Assembly: GCA_036936605.1 (NCBI GenBank)
Contig: JAUPFV010000002.1
Span: 125,534,376 to 125,598,375 of the forward strand
Direction: 5' to 3'
Length of the DNA stretch: 64,000 bases
Source: Limnanthes douglasii subsp. nivea
Lineage: Eukaryota; Streptophyta; Magnoliopsida; Brassicales; Limnanthaceae
Shown here: positions 24,642 through 35,091 of the stretch, piece by piece
How positions within the stretch are numbered: position 1 is the first letter of the stretch
Layout of the letters: every line of letters begins with the position of its first letter
The notes under the pieces: model-generated
What the model was told of the DNA's origin: nothing
Seen by the model: only the letters and a program-made list of their open reading frames with translations
Databases searched by the model: none
Made by a program: the position numbers and the translations under genes

Positions 24642-25847
24642 TTAGCGCCACTCCAAACAAGTACCACCATCTTGATACACTCCAATCAAGCCACACTGCT
24701 TGATGAGCAACGGGCACTCCAAACGAGGATCTCTCCAATCAAGCCACAATGCTTGATGAGCCTCAAAACAAGCCAATGCAGGGAACTGTCTATTTAGGGA
24801 ACAATCATTCGTTGACTGGCTCATAGTCAAGAGTAAGTCTATTACATCATTTTCTGCATGGTACTTGTAACCCCGAGAGTCTAGAGTCCCAAGAGAAATC
24901 AGGTTTCTTTTTAACCCAGGAACATGCCAGCACGTCAAGATTCTAACAACCCCGTCAAACATTCTGATTCTGACGTTACCAATACCACCAACAGTCAACG
25001 AATGATTGTTCCCTAAATAGACAGTTCCCTCTATTGGCTTGTACGTATCAAACCACTGCTTGAACTGCCACATGTGATATGTAGCGCCAGTATCAAGTAC
25101 CCAAGAGTTTTTCCCAAAGTCTGAACTCACGGACAATACATCTCCTTTACCACTGTTTTCACTATCGTCGGAATCGTTCACACCTTCAACAATGTTTGCT
25201 GCATTTTCCTTTTGATTTCCCTTCTTACCATTCAGTTTCGGACAATCTCTCCTATAATGACCATGCTCACCGCATTCATAACAATTTGAGTGCTTCACCC
25301 TTGACTTGGACCTCAAGTTCTTCCTTCTTAAAGAACTCGCTTTGATTTTAGATCTTCCCCTAGTCATAAGACCTTCCCCTTCAGCTTGATTTTCTGGCTG
25401 CAACTGTCTCATCTCTTTTGATTTCAGTGCCCCTTTGACATCTGCTAGCGATAACTTATCCTTACCATACATAATGGTATCTACGAAGTTTTCATAGGGA
25501 GCTGGTAACGATCTCAATACAAACAAAGCTTGATCCTCATCCTCAATATTGATATCTATGTTCTCCAAGTCCATTATAATTGATTTAAAATTATCTAGGC
25601 GCTCTGTTATGGACATACCTTCTTTCAATCTGAAATCATACAAACGTTTCTTCAAATATAATCGGTTTACTACTGATTTCTCTGAGTAAAGATCTCCTAG
25701 CTTTCTCCATGCGCAGGCAGCAGTCTTCTCACCACTAATCTCGCGAAGCACATTGTCTTTCACACTCATTAAAATATAACACAAAGCCCTTTCTTGAAGA
25801 TCTTGTTTCTCCTGTTCTTTCATCTCTTCTGGTAACTTATTCTCCAC
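24642..25847 (-). CDS. Captured copia gag plus protease start inside the TRIM
   Basis: 401 codons on the minus strand, open throughout. Residues ~10-130 form the UBN2 Gag domain (LCYILMSVKDNVLREISGEK, VVNRLYLKKRLYDFRL, DEDQALFVLRSLP), residues ~190-203 the CCHC knuckle (CYECGEHGHYRRDC), and residues ~252 on the protease start with DTGATYHM active site and VPGLKRNLISLGTLDSRGYK. After LLLTMSQ the reading continues into an inverted copy and TRIM sequence, so the C-terminus is chimeric. No integrase, RT or RNase H. The N-terminus may start further upstream (TGGTATCAGAGCC PBS of the donor copia at 26014-25999). Known: Gag-only non-autonomous retrotransposons exist. Inferred: the TRIM carries a Gag that may still be made. 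Not known whether it is expressed. Confidence 0.85.
   Translation of the reverse strand: MENKLPEEMKEQEKQDLQERALCYILMSVKDNVLREISGEKTAACAWRKLGDLYSEKSVVNRLYLKKRLYDFRLKEGMSITERLDNFKSIIMDLENIDINIEDEDQALFVLRSLPAPYENFVDTIMYGKDKLSLADVKGALKSKEMRQLQPENQAEGEGLMTRGRSKIKASSLRRKNLRSKSRVKHSNCYECGEHGHYRRDCPKLNGKKGNQKENAANIVEGVNDSDDSENSGKGDVLSVSSDFGKNSWVLDTGATYHMWQFKQWFDTYKPIEGTVYLGNNHSLTVGGIGNVRIRMFDGVVRILTCWHVPGLKRNLISLGTLDSRGYKYHAENDVIDLLLTMSQSTNDCSLNRQFPALACFEAHQALWLDWRDPRLECPLLIKQCGLIGVYQDGGTCLEWR
24781..25029. repeat. Perfect 38 bp inverted repeat at the capture junction
   Basis: 24781-24818 is the exact reverse complement of 24992-25029, a piece of the protease coding region. Spacer 173 bp. Confidence 0.95.
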
Positions 25848-25998
25848 AGTCTTCTACAGCCCTTGCAGTACCAATGAAGATTTCAGTTTAATCATCCACA
25901 ACGCAAAGCTGGATCCCCCATCAAATTTTTTCAATCATGTATTTTGTTGCTGTAGACGCCATTGTGAAACCCTAATTGCAAAAGCCCTAATTTCACCA

Positions 25999-26376
25999 CG
26001 TGGCTCTGATACCAATTTTGTTATAAAATACTATGCAATTATCACAAAATGGCTCAAGCACATAATATATGCGAATGAAAGATTTAAATGAAACACAGGA
26101 TTTAACGTGGTTCGACAATTGTCTACGTCCACGGGTGCCGCCAGAGAAAAGAGTTTCACTATGATAGAAAAGGTTACAGATTTCAGATTGTGGTTTGTGT
26201 CGCCCTAATAATCTATTTATAGGGAATTAATAGACTTACTAGACTATAGGCCTAATGGGCTCATACCAGAAAAGAGTTTCACTATGATAGAAAAGGTTAC
26301 AGATTTCAGATTGTGTTTTGTGTCGCCCTAGAATTAATAGACTTACTACACTATGGGCCTAATGGCCTCAAAACCT
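25999..26376 (-). repeat. Donor copia PBS and 5' LTR fragment, internally duplicated
   Basis: PBS at 26014-25999 and LTR edge at 26019 (TGTTATAAAATAC). Within it a ~105 bp block (GAAAAGAGTTTCACTATGAT ... GGCCTAATGG) occurs at 26152-26260 and again at 26270-26365. The fragment shows that gag was taken together with its own LTR end. Confidence 0.7.
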
Positions 26377-26391
26377 GGCTCTGATACCACA

Positions 26392-26629
26392 TGTTGGGAA
26401 TATGCGGGTCCGATCCGCATATTCCGCCTCCGTATATAAGTAAGAACACAACCGATCTCAACACTAGTATGATATTGTCCGCTTTGGCACCCGAAGGCCC
26501 TCACGGTTTTGCATTTGGTCCATTACCAAAAGGCCTCATGCTAGTTGAGGTATGTTCTTACTTATATACCGATGATCCTTCCCATGTTTAACCGATGTGG
26601 GATGTGGGACTTTGGTCGCCACCCTAACA
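26392..26629 (-). repeat. T2 middle LTR
   Basis: 238 bp, TGTTGGGAATATG ... CACCCTAACA. Preceded on the left by the PBS of the larger internal part (TGGTATCAGAGCC on the minus strand). Confidence 0.88.
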
Positions 26630-26776
26630 AATCCTCCTCTCGAACAAAGTACCACTTAGCCTCCTCTCAATTGACTTTCATCCGCTCACTCTAATCAGAG
26701 AATGCTCCTCCACCTGAGCAATAGAGCTTTTACAGCGGATCTATCTACTCACTCGACCATCATGCGCTTGTTCCTT

Positions 26777-26941
26777 AGCTCCACTATCCACTCCAATCAA
26801 GTACCACCGCTTGATGAGTCATGGACGCTCTAGCTCCACTATCCACTCCAATCAAGTACCACCGCTTGATGAGTCATGGACGCTCTAGCTCCACTATCCA
26901 CTCCAATCAAGTACTACCGCTTGATGAGTCATGGACGCTCC
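26777..26941. repeat. 3 x 55 bp tandem repeat in the short TRIM internal part
   Basis: AGCTCCACTATCCACTCCAA ... GTCATGGACGCTCT, copies at 26777, 26832 and 26887, nearly identical. Contains CAATCAAGTACCACCGCTTG, also seen once or twice in the larger internal part near 24650-24750. Confidence 0.95.
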
Positions 26942-27063
26942 GAACTAGGATGTATAGAGTAGATCATTCACCTTGAGCATGACTACTAGTTCATCATGTT
27001 CGACCTCCGTCGAGAATATTACCACCATCGCGTTCCGTCTGGGCCTGACGCTCTGATACCACA

Positions 27064-27301
27064 TGTTAGGAATATGTGGGTCCGGTCCGCATATTCTGCC
27101 TCCGTATATAAGTAAGAACACAACCGATCTCAACACTAGTATGATATTGTCCGCTTTGGCACCCGAACGCCCTCACGGTTTTGCATTTGGTCCACTACCA
27201 AAAGGCCTCATACTAGTTGAGATATGTTCTCACTTATATACCATTGATCCTTCCCATGTTTTACCGATGTGGGATGTGGAACTTTGGTCGCTACCCTGAC
27301 A
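27064..27301 (-). repeat. T2 right LTR
   Basis: 238 bp, TGTTAGGAATATG ... CTACCCTGACA; PBS TGGTATCAGAGCG at 27061-27049. Confidence 0.88.
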
Positions 27302-27389
27302 GATTTTTATTCATTTGATTTCAAAACGTCCGGCCATGACATTTTGATTTAACAATTTCTATAAATTTAAATTTTTTATGTGGTTTTTT

Positions 27390-27624
27390 TACAACAAGTA
27401 TGTCACGATTATAATTTTTTTTAGGTTAGTCATCCTCTCTCTCAGACGGCGGCAACGTATTAGGGTAGTCATCTTCGTTCCCAGATGGCAGTATCGTATT
27501 AAAAGATTTATCCTCGATCCTAGAGGGTAGTAGCGTATTAGTGTATTCAACCTCTTGACTTTTTGGAGAGGCTCTTTCTCCCAATGGTTTTCCGGATACA
27601 CATTGGCAGCGAACCTCGTGGTTT
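27390..27624. repeat. 235 bp insertion with 39 bp repeats
   Basis: Absent from unit 1. Holds 3 copies plus a partial copy of a 39 bp unit (27424, 27463, 27502) each ending CGTATTA. On the minus strand it reads a 13-residue repeat (TLIRYYPLGSRIN / LLIRYCHLGTKMT / TLIRCRRLRERMT). Origin unknown. Confidence 0.7.
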
Positions 27625-28628
27625 GTTTTACCTGTTGTATGGAACTAAAATTAGTTTGGTAAACGTTTTATTAGATGATTATTCGATTTTTTTTTTATTT
27701 TTATCCTTTGAAAATACTAACGTGATATTAATCTTTGTGGTTTTATTTTTTTAATCTAATATGTTCATCTCAATATTTTGTTTTTTCAAAAATATTTAAA
27801 AATATATATTATTTAATCTTACATTTTTAAAAAAATAAACTCTTTCATTCAACTTTATATTCATACAAAAAAAATTCTTTTTTTTAAAATGATTTAAAAT
27901 AATAATAATAAAATATATTTCTTTTTTTACAAATATGTTCATTGCATTATTTGGACTAAATTTTGCCTTTGGTTGAAACTTTACACTTGACTATAACGTT
28001 GGCTACAAGCTCTACATACATATCATCGATATCTATGGCGCTCAGTTATATAGAAAGTGGTATGATTGCTTTAAAGCTACAGTCTTCGTTAGAAGAATTA
28101 CGCCAGAGTTGTTTCAAACAAACAAATAATGAGAAAATAAATTTTAAAATAATAATAGTATAACTAAGTTTTGGTATTTGCGTGAAGTATGGTTCTAACT
28201 TGAAAATTGTTTAAGCAAAACTGATTGAAGCTATATTGATAGGATGCATTCGTTTCGTCGTTCAGGGCATCAACTGTGTTGGCCAAGGCGTCGACTGCGT
28301 CGTCTAGGAGGCCATGGCCAAAAGTTTAGGTCGTTTCGTGTTACTACTAGTATGAGGTTCCAATTACGATGGTTAAATTTATCTTTGGTTAAAAACATAA
28401 TTAGTTACTTTTTTATTGCAACAAAAATAGTTATTATGTTAGGATTTTGTTCACATGTGTATGTGATTCGATAAGTGTACAATAAAGGAACACAAATTAA
28501 GAGAAAGTACTTATTAGATTCATTCTCGAAAGAACATAAAGATATATTGAGAGAGTGTTGTCTGAGCTTAGGAATTTAGAGTCTATTTAAACATTGATTC
28601 TTGGGAACTTAATACTGCATATTGTTTT

Positions 28629-29081
28629 TGATGAGTCCGAATTCAGCATGCTCCCCGAACAAGGGAAAATCGGTCTAGTCTCTCCGGAGACCGGACAGGT
28701 CACATGGACATGGACCGGACAGATCACTTCGAACACTATGACCATAGGACTGTTCGAACTATGACAAAAGTACTAAAAAACCTAAACACTTCTTGACTAA
28801 GCTACTTGCTCTCCTACTTAGAGCTCATGGGTCTTTGAACATGACCCGGGTCCATTAAACATGACCCGAAAGCCCATAAGGCCCAAACATCACACTATAA
28901 ATACCCAACCACCTGCATTAACTATGGGTAATAAGAATCAACTGCTACCAAGCTGCTTAATTATCTCTCTACTCTCTAAACACATTAAACACCCGCACAC
29001 CACCACTTAAACACCGACATACCACCGTAAAATACCAACTGAAATTACCAGCCTACCCTCAGGCGATTATTGTCCTCACCA
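28629..29081 (+). repeat. E1 5' LTR
   Basis: TGATGAGTCC ... CCTCACCA. TATA box CTATAAATA at 28895-28903. Confidence 0.96.
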
Positions 29082-29084
29082 AAT

Positions 29085-29102
29085 TGGCGACCACAGTGGG
29101 AG
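29085..29102 (+). other. E1 primer binding site, tRNA-Arg
   Basis: TGGCGACCACAGTGGGAG, 3 bp after the LTR. It is the complement of CTCCCACTGTGGTCGCCA, which I recall as the 3' end of a plant tRNA-Arg with CCA; Tat/Ogre elements are known to use tRNA-Arg. Confidence 0.75.
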
Positions 29103-29154
29103 CACGAAGGTGCCTGAATCAAGCATTCAAAACCAGCTAAGAAGATATGTCCGA

Positions 29155-31475
29155 ATGAATCCGGACAATCCAGAGCTTCCACCAGCCTTGCTCGAAGTGG
29201 TGGAAGAGAACGATGAGTACACTGTCCAAGAGCGCGACAGGTTAAAGCTTGAAATAGAAGCTCTGAGGGCTGAAAAGGCCAAGATGGGCATGAAAGAAAA
29301 GTCCAAGGCATCGGTTGTTCATCACACCGATAACCCCAGAGAGCATGAGGCTTCCAAAACTCAAGTGAGCACCAAAAAGACTCATGCTAGTTCTAAAAAG
29401 TCTCACCGGACTCGAGCTCAGAATCTTCGGGTAGCTCTTCAGACAGTGAGGGAAATGAAAAATCCTTGTCCTCTAGCAGTGATGAGGGTCGAACCAAGAA
29501 AAAGCAAAAGCAGGTTAAGAAATATTCAAGAAAAAGAGACAGGCATGGAAGAATGAAAATATATATTGGCAAAGGATCATCTCACCACCGGAGGTATACG
29601 GACAAGATGCTGATGGATCCTTTTGCTTTCCATGATGAGCCAGGTATTTTTGCGACTCCCAATGAAGATACTGTGTTCAGTCGTGGAAGGAATTGGAGGC
29701 AGTCTCCACTGTCTTCTAAAATTCTGTCCGGAAACCTCCCCAAAAGGTTTGACAGCACTAAAATGGAGAAGTACGATGGCAGTACTGATCCGGATAACCA
29801 TCTGGAGCAATTCAAGAACTTCATGATGAACTTTGATGACGATGATAAACTACTTTGTAGGGCATTCTCCCAATCATTTACGGGGAGTGCTCTGAAATGG
29901 TACAACAGCCTGCCTCAGGGTTGTATTAAAGATTTCGATACGTTTTGGGTGGCCTTTCGAAGGCAGTTCGTACGGAGTAAAGAGATGAAGGGAAATGGAG
30001 ACACAATAATCCATTGTGTCCATGAGCCCAATGAGTCCTTGAAAGAATACATTAGCCGTTTTGTAAACACAAAGAATGGGTTGGCTGATTGCTTTGAACA
30101 TGTAGCAATAGCATCCCTGAGACAGGGTTTGAGCCCATGCAATCTAGCTGATTCGGTGACCAGGAAGAAGGCTATGACATGGGGAGGGTTGCTGAATCAG
30201 GTTGGCAAACAAATAAATGTCGATGAAACCAAGAAAACCAGGGTGCACAGGCAGGTGAGATCCACCCCAGTGGCACCAACTCCAAATCAGAATCAGTCCG
30301 GGAACAAAGCAAGAGAAATCGGACAGGGGCATGGTAGGGCAAAAGCTCAGTCTCAGCCAGCTGCTCCTGCTCAAAGTCAACAATCCAGAAACAAGAGAGA
30401 GCCATGGGTCCAACCGGAGTGGTTCGCAGAGTTAAAAGAAAGCGTGGCCACTATCTTTGATAAAACAAAGGATGAGGTGCATTACCGGAGACCGGCAACA
30501 TTGCAGTCTCCCAGAGAGCATCGCAACAACTCTTTTTGCCAATATCACAATGATATTGGTCATACCACTGATGATTGCATAGCGTTGAAACAAGAGGTTC
30601 AAAACTTGATTGAAAGGGGGAAGCTGGGAGCTTACGTTAAAAGAAGAGGAGGCAACAGGCCTGACAATACTCACCGGGTTGGTCCGAGTAATGCTGCCCC
30701 GGAGGGGGCCATGGTTATAGTTGAAAGGTTTGATGTGGAATCTGAATACTTGGATCCTGATCCAACTCGGAACAGGGTGGGTGCTATAGAGGAATGTTCT
30801 AGGTCGGTCTCCGGGCTCATTAAGTTTTTTGAGTCGCTTACAATTTTCGGAGGGGACACTATGACAGCTCCTACTGCTTCTTCGAGGAAGAGGCATGTTC
30901 ATACTTTGGCCTCCCAGCTAGAAGGAGGCATGACATCTTACCAGCCACCAAACTCATTTCCCTTCATTGTGTTTGATGAGGATGATTTAAGAAACATTGC
31001 TGGCCCTCATGAGGATGCTGTTGTCATAGGAGCATCTATAGTGGGCAATGACATACGTCAAATCTTGGTGGATACTGGAAGCTCAGCCAATATCCTTTTC
31101 CTAACCACTTATAAGAAAATGAAAAATCCAGCTGTAATTCAGAATTCGGACAGGTCAATCGTGGGCTTTACAGGCAGCTCAGCAGATGTGATCGGGGAGT
31201 TCGAAGAAGAGGTGTTATTGGGCAAGGGCCCTTTCAAGAAAATGGTCAGAATACTCTTTATTGTGGTGGATTGTCCCACTTGCTACAATGCCATTCTGGG
31301 GAGGTCTTGGCTCTCTAGGATGCATGCAGTGGCTTCGACAGTCCATCAGTGCTTGAAGTATGCTGTTCAGGGACAGGTCGGAGTCGTCCGAAGCAGCCAA
31401 AAGATTGCGAGAGAATGCTATGCTACTGCCCTGGCTCCTCGAACGCTGGGGGCAGTCCGTATTAACGAACAATAG
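29155..31475 (+). pseudogene. E1 gag-protease (one frameshift)
   Basis: Structural Gag and aspartic protease. Starts MNPDNPELPPALLEVVEEND (29155; same start in E2). A 1-base loss in the A-run at 29395-29399 moves the frame; the next frame continues with a Ser/Asp-rich stretch (SPDSSSESSGSSSDSEGNEK) and stays open to 31475. Retrotrans_gag domain about 29750-30190 (MEKYDGSTDPDNHLEQFK ... LKWYNSLP). Knuckle CQYHNDIGHTTDDC (C-x2-H-x4-H-x4-C) near 30540. Protease active site DTGSSANIL at 31071, flap/ALG-like region CYNAILGRSWLSRM near 31280. Ends at TAG 31473-31475, in a readthrough-like context. Protease looks intact. Confidence 0.9.
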
Positions 31476-31481
31476 CAGTTT
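31473..31481 (+). promoter_or_regulatory. Putative leaky stop at E1 protease/RT boundary (CAA TAG CAG TTT)
   Basis: Single in-frame TAG. The same frame is open for about 95 codons beyond it (QFEGLSGGEGEIDDPRETPG...), with sequence shared with E5 and E3. The +1 to +6 bases CAGTTT fit CAR-YY but end in T instead of A. Confidence 0.6.
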
Positions 31482-34400
31482 GAGGGCCTTTCTGGGGGTG
31501 AGGGTGAAATTGATGACCCCAGAGAGACCCCTGGGGTATTAATACCAATCCAAGAAGTTGAAACGCACTATCTGGAAGATGGTAAAAGTGTCAAGATAGG
31601 GTCCAAGATGCCACCAATGTTGAAAGAGGAAATGCTGAAGTTTTTGAAAGACCATCAGCACGTTTTTGCTTGGTGCAATGCTGATGTAACTGGGGTTCCA
31701 TCAGAGGTGATATCCCACCACTTATCCGTCCGGAGAGATGTAGCTCCTGTAGTTCAAAAAGAAGAGCTTTTTCCAAAGAAAAGGCCGATGTCATTGTGCA
31801 AGAGGTTGACAGGCTCACAAAGATGGGGCACATCAAGGAGACTCAATACCCTTTGTGGACTGCCAATCCTGTCTTGGTGAAAAAGAAGAATGGCAAGTGG
31901 CGCATGTGCATTGACTTCACAGACCTCAATAGAGCTTGCCCAAAAGACTTGTATCCGGTCCCTCAGATTGATCAGTTAGTAGACTCTACCTCTGGAAACA
32001 AGCTGCTTTCCTTTATGGACGCTTTCTCCGGATACAATCAGATTCAAGTAGATCCAAGGGATCAAGAGCATACTACATTTGTCACATATAGAGGTCTTCA
32101 TTGCTACAAAGTTATGCCCTTTGGTTTGAAAAATGCTGGGGCTACTTATCAGAGGTTAGTCAACAAGGAATTTGCTGATCAAATTGGAAGAAATATGGAG
32201 GTATACATTAACGATATGATGGTGAAAAGTATGGATGAGCAGTTGCACTTGTCTGATCTCCAAGAAACTTTTGCCAACTTGGTGAAAGTGAATCTAAAGT
32301 TAAACCCTGAAAAGTGTGTCTTCGGAGTGCAGTCCGGGAAGTTTCTAGGGTATATCATAAGTGAACATGGAATACAACCCGATCCGGACCAGCTCAATGC
32401 TCTATTCCAAATGGAGCCTCCTCGAAACATTAAAGAAGTACATCGATTAACGGGGAAATTGGCAGCCTTAAATAGATTTATCTCCAGGTCTTCGGACAGG
32501 TGTGCTCATTTTTTTCAAACTTTGAAGGGTGCAAAGGGGTTCGAATGGACCCCACAGTGTGATGAGGCTTTCAATGAAATCAAGAAACACCTGTCCTCTC
32601 CCAAAACTTTGTTCAAACTGGTTGATGGGGAGACTCTCTTCGTATATTTGGCAGTTTCAAGTTGTGCCATCAGTGCTGTGCTGGTAAGAGAGGTCGATAG
32701 ACATCCCCACCCAGTATACTACATCAGCAAAAGCTTAATAGATGCTGAGAGACGTTACCTGAAACTTGAAAAATTGGCATTAGCCCTAGTGATAGCTGCA
32801 AGGAAGATGAGGCCTTATTTCCAAGCTCATCCTATCATCGTCCGGACCTCTTTCCCCTTAAAGAATGTCCTTCAAAAAGCAGACATTTCGAGTAGAATGA
32901 CTAAGTGGTCAGTAGAGTTGGGGGACTTCGACATAGACTTTGCTCCCCGGACAGCAGTGAAAGCCCAAGCTGTGGCTGATTTTCTGGTTGAATTCCACTC
33001 CGATAGGGATTCAGAGCAAGCTACTGATATAAAAGACAAGAAAATGTGGATCGTCCGAACAGACGGTGGATCTAGCACTATGGGATGTGGTGCAGGAATA
33101 TGTTTAACTTCCCCATATGGAGACAATATGTACAAGGCTATTTGTTTTGCTTTCAGGGCATCTAATAACGAGTCCGAATATGAAGCAGCTATAGCTGGGT
33201 TAAAGTTAGCCTACATTGGTGGGGCTAAGAGGGTCAAGCTACTAAGTGACTCCCAATTGCCTGTCCACCATGCCTTAGGCCAATCTGAGGCTAGAAAGGA
33301 GCAGCTTATGAAATATTTACTCCTCCTCAAGAATGAAGCACTAAAATTTAAAGCTGTTGTCTATGAGCACATTCCCCGGGCAGAAAATGAGTTAGCAGAC
33401 TCATTGGCAACCATAGCATATACGGAGTCATACCCATGGATCCATGTGCTTGAAAGCCCTTCAATTCAACTTAGTAAGGGTAAAGAAGAGGAAATTTTTG
33501 AAATACAAGTGAAACAGCCTCAAGACTGGAGGTTTCCCCTCCTACAATATCTCTCCGATGGTGTCCTGCCACCAGATAAGTCACTAGCCAGAACGTTGAA
33601 ACACAAGGCTCGTGGTTTTATCGTGTTAAGAGAAGTATTGTACAAAAAGTCCTACAGTAAACCTCTCCTACGTTGTTTGGGGGATGATGAGTCACAAGTG
33701 GTCCTCTCCGAATTGCATGATGGTGAGGGGTCAGCCCATTGTGGGTTTAGAGCTTTAACAAGAAGAGTATTACTCTCCGGATACTACTGGCCATCAATCA
33801 TGAAAGATGATAAAGAGTTGGTGAGGAGGTATGACCCATGCCAAAGGTACAGCAATGAAATTCATGTACCAGCCATTCCTCTAGAGTCAATTTCTGAGCC
33901 CATTCCCTTCGCTCGATGGGGGTTGGATTTAGTAGGGCCTCTCCCCGTGGCGTCCGGAGGGCGCAAAACTATAACTGTGGCCATAGATTACTTCTCGAAG
34001 TGGATAGAAGCAACCCCTCTGGCAGGGACAACATCAAAAGCTGTTATAAAATTCATTCTATCCAACATATGTTGCAGATTTGGTGTCCCACAGAAAATAA
34101 CAACAGACAACGGGCCACAATTCGACAATAGAGAAATGGAAAGCTTCTGTGCCTCAAGGGGTATACAGAATTGTTTTTCTTCACCTTTCCACCCACAAGC
34201 AAATGGGCAGGTTGAAGTGGCTAATAGAACCATACTCTCCGGTTTAAAGAAGAACTTGGAAGGGGCTGCTGGGAAGTGGCCTAGTTATTTGCAAGAAGTC
34301 TTGTGGGCCTACCGGACAACACCTGGGGCTGCAACACAAGAATCACCTTTTGCCTTGGTATATGGGATGGATGCAGTGGCCCCCATAGAGAAGACCCTCC

Positions 34401-34762
34401 CCTCCTTTCGTGTTCACAACTTTTCCGAACACGTTAATGAGATGGCAATCAGAAATCAACTTGATTTAATAGAAGAAAAACGGGTTAAAGCTCACCTTAG
34501 AATTGCACACTATCAAGGCTTGATGAGGAGCAGGTTTGCTTCCAGAGTCAAACGAAGAGATTTCCAACCTGGGGACAAAGTACTAAGGAAGGTCTTTTTA
34601 CACACTAAAGAAAAGCTCTTCGGAAAACTGGCCCCAACTTGGGAAGGTCCGTATATGGTGGTTGAAAGAATTACGCCTGGAACTTATTGGTTGGAAGACA
34701 AAGATGGCAGAGTTTTAACTTATCCTTGGAATATTGAGCATCTCCGGATGTATTTGGAATAA
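31476..34762 (+). pseudogene. E1 pol: reverse transcriptase, RNase H, integrase
   Basis: Copies RNA to DNA and integrates it. Frame of gag-pro continues to about 31766, where one base is lost (T-run), then 988 codons are open to 34762. RT: LVKKKNGKWRMCIDFTDLNR, LLSFMDAFSGYNQI, MPFGLKNAGATYQR, and VYINDMMVKS at 32201-32230 where YIDD is expected (first catalytic Asp is Asn, codon AAC 32210-32212). RNase H: RTDGGSS, NNESEYEA, LSDSQL, ELADSLA (D-E-D-D present). Integrase: zinc part HDGEGSAHCG ... RRYDPC with Tyr for the first Cys (33830-33832); DDE core intact (VAIDYFSKW, TTDNGPQFDN, QVEVANRT). Ends PWNIEHLRMYLE. Probably catalytically dead. Confidence 0.93.
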
Positions 34763-34807
34763 CACTTGTGTAAATATTTACTTGTTTAAACATCCATGTA
34801 AATATTT

Positions 34808-34855
34808 GGGGGCATACTCTCCCCTCCCCGGTGGCACGGAGAGGTTTCAATAAAA
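34808..34855 (+). other. E1 post-pol hairpin motif
   Basis: GGGGGCATACTCTCCCCTCC ... GGAGAGGTTTCAATAAAATT, 46 nt after the pol stop. Stem CCTC/GAGG around GGTGGCAC. Same block in E2, E3, E5. Confidence 0.7.
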
Positions 34856-35091
34856 TTTAATGCCTTCTTGAAAAATTTTCTAAGTGTTGTTCAAAGTTCT
34901 GTTCCTCATCATACTATCCGGACTGAAATTTCTAGAGGCTATTTAAACTCTAGTCGGAGAATTTAAACACTCTCACAATGCAATATCTAAAAGCTACTAA
35001 AACTCTGGCTATCAAAATTAAAATGATCAATAAAAGAAGATGATGGTTGCACAGAACGGAGATATTCATTAAATGAAATAACTTAAACTTG

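Larger units (their letters stand above)
24294..27301 (-). mobile_element. TRIM complex T2: LTR-internal-LTR-internal-LTR
   Basis: Three LTRs of one family (24294-24502, 26392-26629, 27064-27301) separated by a 1.9 kb internal part holding a captured gag and a 434 bp internal part. Each internal part ends beside the next LTR with TGGTATCAGAGC (minus strand), the initiator-Met PBS, and starts with GAGAGGAGGATT-like purines. So the element is oriented to the minus strand. The shared middle LTR implies unequal recombination or stacked insertion. Confidence 0.8.

Noticed and set aside
26392..27301. Cassandra-type TRIM with 5S rRNA promoter
   Set aside because: The LTRs do not show the 5S A-box/C-box stretch expected for Cassandra.
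29390..29403. Programmed -1 frameshift in E1 gag
   Set aside because: No X-XXY-YYZ heptamer in register; a one-base loss in an A-run is simpler.
30432..30902. 156-codon minus-strand frame inside E1 gag-pro
   Set aside because: Shadow of the gag-protease frame; no motif, no promoter, not conserved in E3 or E5.
31475..31800. Ogre-style intron between protease and RT in E1
   Set aside because: The frame after the TAG is open and conserved with E5 and E3, and I see no convincing GT-AG pair that removes only the stop.
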